From: Candidatus Heimdallarchaeota archaeon
GTDB taxonomy: Archaea; Asgardarchaeota; Heimdallarchaeia; Hodarchaeales; Hodarchaeaceae
Length of the DNA: 64,000 nucleotides
Direction: 5' to 3'
Assembly (NCBI GenBank): GCA_011364965.1
Contig: RDOB01000002.1
Coordinates: 467,317 to 531,316 of the forward strand
A program made the position numbers and the translations under genes. Within the stretch, counting starts at the first letter, position 1. Each line of letters begins with the position of its first letter. Below the pieces are notes generated by a model, which was given only the letters and a program-made list of their open reading frames with translations, made no database searches and was not told the DNA's origin. Positions 59,989-64,000 of this stretch are shown here, piece by piece.

Positions 59989-62409
59989 ATGCTTTTTGTA
60001 AAAAAAATAATCCGAGACTTATCAACAAATAAAAGTCGTTCCGTTCCAGTCATTATCTTAATCATTGTAAGCCAAATGGCAAGTGTCCTATATATCGAAT
60101 TTGGTATAATCATAGATGTTTCAAAAGATAGATATTATGATGAAGTGAATCTTGCTGATGTTTGGATTGATACACTACCTATTACATCTGCAGTTTTTAA
60201 TGAAACAATTATAAATAATTGGAAAGATGGATTCGACATTGATTATGTTCAAACTCGCCTTTTTTTCCAAGGAAATATTGAAATAGAAGGAGAAAAGATA
60301 CCTATTGATATTATTGGTCATCCAGAGGATCAACAAGCTGCTGTTAGTAGAATTATAACTGCTGATGATAGTTATTTTGATGATGTTCAGAACTTATCAA
60401 ATGCTGTGTTCATTGAACGCGCATATATGAAATATTATAAAATATCTAGGAATTCTTCACTCGCTGTCAGATGTTCGTGTGGGATTGAGACATTTAACTT
60501 TACATTAAAGGTCTTAGGTGGGGCAAATAGTGCAGAATATCCGCTTACGCCTGGTGAAGGTGCGTTACAGTTTGCTAATTCTGCAAATTTTGCACCTTTC
60601 TTGAGAATGAGTGTTTTTGTGCGAAATGATTTTCTTCAGGAACACATCTTTGAAAGTAAAGAATTCTACAATCAAATCTGCGTATCAATTCAAGAAAAGG
60701 AGAGTATTCCAGCTTTCATTAGGTCTCTTAAACAAGATTCCTCAAATTTTGGGTACTCTATTTTGGCCATAAGAGAATACCCAAATCTAATGGAAGATAT
60801 GATTGATATGATGGTTGGAGTAGGGTGGGGATTAGCCCTTTTCTTTCTTATAATCAGCTTATTTGTGACATACACAATTATTAATAGATTTATAAAAGAA
60901 CAGCGTCCTCATATTGGGATAATGAAAGCGTTAGGTTATAATAATACTTCAATTTATATTAGAACCTTCTATTATGGTCTGATTTTAGGTTCTTCATCAA
61001 TAATTGGAATAATTATTGGTGTGCTTCTCAGTTTTGGAATTATCGACTTAGGAATAGATACTTGGCTTTCTCTGCCATATAAAATTATTTCTATCCCATT
61101 TTTACAATATATTGTATTAGTACTTGCAACAATCATCTGCTCACTAATAGCATGCTTCTTTTCAGCTCGGAATGTTGTTAAGATAAGTCCTCAAGCTGCA
61201 GTTCGGCCTGAGATAGCAGAAAGAGATGTTAAGAGTTTTTTTGTTGAGAATTTTATTCAGAAGATCTTCCGTTGTCAACTCAATCCACAAATAAAATATT
61301 CTATTAGAAATGTCTTCACAAATCCTAAACGATCCATCAATACCACGATCATTCTACTCATGGCTGTTTCACTTTTTGGAGCTTTTTTCACAATTATAGC
61401 AACTGTGAGTGGAGGAAGTACTCAAATGTTTATCTATGAGCAATGGGATGCACAGATCAATTTAAATCAACCCCAACAATTCTCAGATTTTGAATCATCT
61501 CTATTGAACAAATTAAACATAACCAAACCAATTATCATAGAACCTATGCTTGTTGATATAGCAAGATTATATCAAAAAGATACATGGAGTAAAATCACTT
61601 TCACAGCTCTTATAAATCAGTCTCGATTAAAAAGATTTGAGGGGATAGATACTGGATTTAGAAACAATTTGTCAGCAATAGTTTCTCCTGACCTAGCTAC
61701 ACTCTATGGTCTCAATGAAGGAGAGAATTATAAAATTGGAGGTAGAAATGGAACTGAGTATCAGATAACAATACAAAAAGTACTATCTACCCAATTAAGC
61801 TCAGGTTTCTTTATTCCACTTGAAATAGGACGTCTTTTATCTTTTGGTAATGATATAGATGATCAAGTAAATATGGTATTGATGGGGGATATAGAAGATT
61901 CTTTTTTTGAAAATTCAGTTATATTAAGTATGAGCGAAATTCAATCTATAATTCTAAAATCTGAACTAATAGATGAGATGGATGTATATAATTTCAGGAT
62001 TCAAGCCGTAATGGCTGCAATATTGGGATTATTGATTATAATAGCTGCAATCATAATCTATAGCATCATGACAATAAATATTGCAGAAAGAAAGATCGAT
62101 TTGATAATTCTTAAGACCCTTGGAGTTCATAATCGCGTATTATATCTTTGGGGAGGTGTTGAAGCTTTATTCTATTCACTTCTTGCAAGCTTAGGATATT
62201 TCATAGGTTATTTAGCCTCAAATTGGTATATGGGGATTCTTCAGGATCTAATGGAGCGCCCTCTTGTTACTCCGTTATTATCATTCGAACATTATATCCT
62301 ATGCTTAATTTTGGTAATAATAGCTGCTTATGCTGGCCAGTTCTTTGCTCTATATCAAGTATTGAAGCAGAGAATAGCCTTAGTTGTTAAAGAAAAGCTA
62401 TTTGCCTAG
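59989..62409 (+). CDS. Two-module FtsX-like ABC permease
   Basis: 806 residues. TM1 near the start (SVPVIILIIVSQMASVLYIEFG) is followed by a large extracellular domain (residues ~40-265), a first FtsX core with KEQRPHIGIMKALGYNNTSI and the coupling motif, a second extracellular domain (residues ~470-650), and a second core with ERKIDLIILKTLGVHNRVL. The final helices include LILVIIAAYAGQFFALY. This fused arrangement is usual for archaeal partners of a single LolD-type ATPase. Substrate likely a lipid, lipoprotein, peptide or surface component. CxC is seen in VRCSCGIETF. Confidence 0.9.
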   Translation: MLFVKKIIRDLSTNKSRSVPVIILIIVSQMASVLYIEFGIIIDVSKDRYYDEVNLADVWIDTLPITSAVFNETIINNWKDGFDIDYVQTRLFFQGNIEIEGEKIPIDIIGHPEDQQAAVSRIITADDSYFDDVQNLSNAVFIERAYMKYYKISRNSSLAVRCSCGIETFNFTLKVLGGANSAEYPLTPGEGALQFANSANFAPFLRMSVFVRNDFLQEHIFESKEFYNQICVSIQEKESIPAFIRSLKQDSSNFGYSILAIREYPNLMEDMIDMMVGVGWGLALFFLIISLFVTYTIINRFIKEQRPHIGIMKALGYNNTSIYIRTFYYGLILGSSSIIGIIIGVLLSFGIIDLGIDTWLSLPYKIISIPFLQYIVLVLATIICSLIACFFSARNVVKISPQAAVRPEIAERDVKSFFVENFIQKIFRCQLNPQIKYSIRNVFTNPKRSINTTIILLMAVSLFGAFFTIIATVSGGSTQMFIYEQWDAQINLNQPQQFSDFESSLLNKLNITKPIIIEPMLVDIARLYQKDTWSKITFTALINQSRLKRFEGIDTGFRNNLSAIVSPDLATLYGLNEGENYKIGGRNGTEYQITIQKVLSTQLSSGFFIPLEIGRLLSFGNDIDDQVNMVLMGDIEDSFFENSVILSMSEIQSIILKSELIDEMDVYNFRIQAVMAAILGLLIIIAAIIIYSIMTINIAERKIDLIILKTLGVHNRVLYLWGGVEALFYSLLASLGYFIGYLASNWYMGILQDLMERPLVTPLLSFEHYILCLILVIIAAYAGQFFALYQVLKQRIALVVKEKLFA

Positions 62410-62487
62410 AAAGAGTAGGAATGATTTGTTTATTAAAAAGCAAAAATAACGCTCAGTTGAGATTTCTAACTGAGCTTGTTTCTATAT

Positions 62488-62754
62488 CTAGATTTTGGAC
62501 ATTGCTAACTTAATATCATCACCCTTAACGGTTTTTCGACCAGAATTATTAGTAATTTCAACCGCATATTTTGCGATTTTTCCACCATGCTCTGTAATAA
62601 TTTCGTTCAAGGCACTAACAGCATCTGCTGACACTCGAAATGCACCTGCATCACGAATGATACGTTCAACCCTCGCGCTAGCAAATCCACCTGCTCCAGC
62701 CTTCGCAGGAGCCTTTTTTGCCGTTTCTTTTTTAGTAACTTTCTTTTTTGCCAT
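62488..62754 (-). CDS. Archaeal histone with lysine-rich N-terminal tail
   Basis: 88 residues. Residues ~24-88 are one histone fold: ASARVERIIRDAGAFRVSAD, then AVSALNEIITEHGGKIAKYA and VEITNNSGRKTVKGDDIKLAMSK, with the conserved R-V, D-A-V, T-x-K-G-D-D elements. Residues 1-23 (MAKKKVTKKETAKKAPAKAG) form a Lys/Ala/Thr-rich tail absent from the classical 66-69 residue HMf histones. Base use differs from neighbours (richer in G+C), fitting high expression. A TATA-like box lies at 62811-62817 on the minus strand. It compacts DNA; the tail may add contacts or be modified (speculative). Confidence 0.95.
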   Translation of the reverse strand: MAKKKVTKKETAKKAPAKAGAGGFASARVERIIRDAGAFRVSADAVSALNEIITEHGGKIAKYAVEITNNSGRKTVKGDDIKLAMSKI

Positions 62755-62810
62755 TTTGTCATCAATTCCAATTAGTCAAATCAAGCCAGAAGCTTAAAGA
62801 ACTATTGCCT

Positions 62811-62817
62811 TAATAAA
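62811..62817 (-). promoter_or_regulatory. TATA-like box of the histone gene
   Basis: On the minus strand TTTATTA sits 57-63 bp upstream of the ATG at 62754, which would leave a leader of about 30 nt. Inferred from archaeal promoter spacing. Confidence 0.35.
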
Positions 62818-62981
62818 CTTGTTGCTTTTTTTATTTAGGTGATACCTTTGGAGTTAGCTCATACATGGGATATCAAGAGCTAGTACTAAACCTATCATCC
62901 TTTGCATCATAGTGAAATCAAATTAACACCCTTCACAAGATGGTACGTGAGTTATTTGGGAAGATATTCAATTCTATTATT

Positions 62982-63605
62982 TTAAGAAAATTGGTCAGCT
63001 ATGCACCTATCACAGAGAATAATTCTCTCTCCTCCTCGCTTATCAATGATATCAGAACAATTTTGACATATATAATGTTTACAATTTGAGCATCTAAGGA
63101 TACCAATGTTAGATCTACATAGATTGCATCTAAAGAAACTTAAGTCTGTTTCAAGTTTTGAAATCAGAGATAGAAGTATCTTCTTAATTGTACTGGGAGT
63201 TTTAATAGAGCTATTAGTCCATATAGATTCCATCAGCATTTTAATTGATTTATCGGATATCTCTTTTGGTAAGGCTATATTCAAGTTTTCAGTTTCTAAG
63301 GGGGCAATGATTATTTTCCAAACCGCTTTGGGATAGATAAATACATGTTTCCGATTATTTATTTTGATATCAATCGATCCGATTAGTCCTGCATCCTCCA
63401 AAGCTGATAAATGAAAATCTAATCCCGCTCGTTGCAGATTAAATTCGCTTAATAGCTCTGATTTAGTTAAGAATATGTTTTTATTAATGTAAGTGAGGAT
63501 TTCCAGACGTTTAGTATTTGCTAAAGCTCGAATTAGTTCGAATTGTTGATCTGTAATTATCTTGGAATTTATTTTATGATCGTTTTCGGAATGAGGATTG
63601 CTCAT
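62982..63605 (-). CDS. ArsR-like helix-turn-helix protein with FYVE-like C-terminal zinc finger
   Basis: 207 residues. A winged helix at about residues 20-95 (LIRALANTKRLEILTYI, SELLSEFNLQRAGLDFHLSA) resembles ArsR-type regulators. Residues 160-201 hold eight cysteines: C160-x2-C163-x8-C172-x2-C175-x4-C180-x2-C183-x14-C198-x2-C201. The segment CSNCKHYICQNCS and LCDRCIADQF closely follows the spacing of the FYVE finger (C-x2-C ... C-x2-C-x4-C-x2-C ... C-x2-C). The basic R(R/K)HHCR lipid-contact motif of true FYVE domains is not present, so lipid binding is not implied. It could also be a generic cross-brace zinc finger. It is divergent from the acyl-CoA synthetase. Confidence 0.7.
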   Translation of the reverse strand: MSNPHSENDHKINSKIITDQQFELIRALANTKRLEILTYINKNIFLTKSELLSEFNLQRAGLDFHLSALEDAGLIGSIDIKINNRKHVFIYPKAVWKIIIAPLETENLNIALPKEISDKSIKMLMESIWTNSSIKTPSTIKKILLSLISKLETDLSFFRCNLCRSNIGILRCSNCKHYICQNCSDIIDKRGGERIILCDRCIADQFS

Positions 63606-63695
63606 ACATAAAGTATTACTGGAAACATAATAAATTTCACGGTTAAGTACGAAGGAGTTGGCCTAAAGTAAGTCGATTTACTAAAGCTCGAAAAG

Positions 63696-63703
63696 AATTT
63701 ATA
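63696..63703 (+). promoter_or_regulatory. TATA-like box before the acyl-CoA synthetase gene
   Basis: AAAAGAATTTATAGC carries an A-rich BRE-like part and TTTATA, about 50 bp before the TTG start at 63754. Confidence 0.4.
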
Positions 63704-63753
63704 GCTCAACTAATAAAAAATGAGGAAGATAATTAGATTGGAGATGAGAAATT

Positions 63754-64000
63754 TTGGTAAAACCCGAAGATATACCATTATACCCTCAAGATGTTCCCAA
63801 AACGATCGATTACCCCGTATTTCCTCTTTATCAATACTTAGACGATGCAGAAAGAGACTTCCCTAATAATGAAGCGTTTATTCTAGAAACTCAAAGCTTC
63901 GATAAAATTGCTAAGGTAACTTATGCAGAATTAGGTAAATATACAGATATATTTGCAGCATTCCTTGCAGCTAAAGGAATTGGTCCTGGAGATAAGATTG
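63754..64000 (+). CDS. AMP-forming acyl-CoA synthetase (N-terminus, cut by window edge)
   Basis: 82 codons of an ANL-superfamily enzyme are visible: the start (VKPEDIPLYPQDVPKTIDYP), then FPLYQYLDDAERDFPNNEAF, KVTYAELGKYTDIFAAFLA and AAKGIGPGDKI. The T-Y-x-E-L and K-G-I-x-x-G-D-K segments are typical of long-chain fatty-acid/acyl-CoA ligases that make acyl-AMP then acyl-CoA. Starting codon TTG 63754 is preceded by GGAGATGAG, an excellent Shine-Dalgarno. The AMP-binding motifs lie beyond the window. Confidence 0.85.
   Translation, partial: MVKPEDIPLYPQDVPKTIDYPVFPLYQYLDDAERDFPNNEAFILETQSFDKIAKVTYAELGKYTDIFAAFLAAKGIGPGDKI

Noticed and set aside
1..64000. CRISPR array, insertion sequence, integrase or prophage
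   Set aside because: No regularly spaced direct repeats, transposase-like protein or terminal inverted repeats were seen; the locus at 9-31 kb shows no mobile element borders.

Overview
The window looks like a 64 kb, AT-rich (roughly one third G+C, judged by eye) chromosomal segment of an Asgard archaeon. Archaeal marks are a histone gene, an archaeal type IA topoisomerase with C-terminal zinc ribbons, TATA-like promoter boxes and frequent TTG/GTG starts. Asgard-type marks are a longin-like domain fused to an Arf-like small GTPase (39504-40397), a large alpha-helical protein ending in a RING-like zinc domain (31598-34732), a helix-turn-helix protein with a FYVE-like eight-cysteine finger (62982-63605), and a histone with a lysine-rich N-terminal tail (62488-62754). 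No lineage below Asgard can be assigned from sequence reading alone.

Layout. 1-9 kb: partial eutA, topA, a cyclase-family hydrolase, a ferritin-like protein, a surface-anchored metallophosphoesterase, a PqqD-like protein and an unknown protein. 9.2-31.5 kb: a coherent accessory block. It has an ABC/FtsX cluster (small permease, two LolD/MacB-type ATPases, small membrane protein), two OPT-like multi-pass transporters, a giant M28-peptidase-like/FtsX fusion that has lost catalytic residues, two surface-anchored beta-rich proteins, a cytosolic and an extracellular member of one carbohydrate-enzyme-like family, a GH130 glycoside phosphorylase and a small winged-helix protein. I read this as a glycan capture, processing and uptake locus. 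The octamer ACCCATAT lies 91-174 nt upstream of five transcription units, always in the direction of the gene, which suggests one regulon. 31.5-57.9 kb: mostly housekeeping and metabolic genes (amidohydrolase, nucleotide-sugar dehydrogenase, acyl-CoA dehydrogenase, GTPase, histidine kinase, phosphatase, UROD-thioredoxin fusion, GDT1-like transporter, threonine aldolase, asparagine-synthetase-like protein, ribokinase, two Nudix proteins, S9 peptidase, alpha/beta hydrolases, a MarR/GbsR-type regulator with repeated operator-like motifs, pirin). 57.9-59.2 kb: a decayed stretch with a broken GH4-family glycosidase C-terminus and a receiver domain lacking a canonical start codon. 59.2-64 kb: a second ABC/FtsX exporter, the histone, the FYVE-like regulator and the start of an acyl-CoA synthetase.

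How it fits together. The surface proteins and the extracellular toroid-type enzyme would bind or cleave glycan outside the cell. The OPT-like carriers and/or the ABC/FtsX machinery would move products or surface components across the membrane. The cytosolic toroid enzyme and the GH130 phosphorylase would finish degradation. The GH4 pseudogene may be a relic of sugar metabolism elsewhere in the genome. All family assignments come from motif recognition without database searches.
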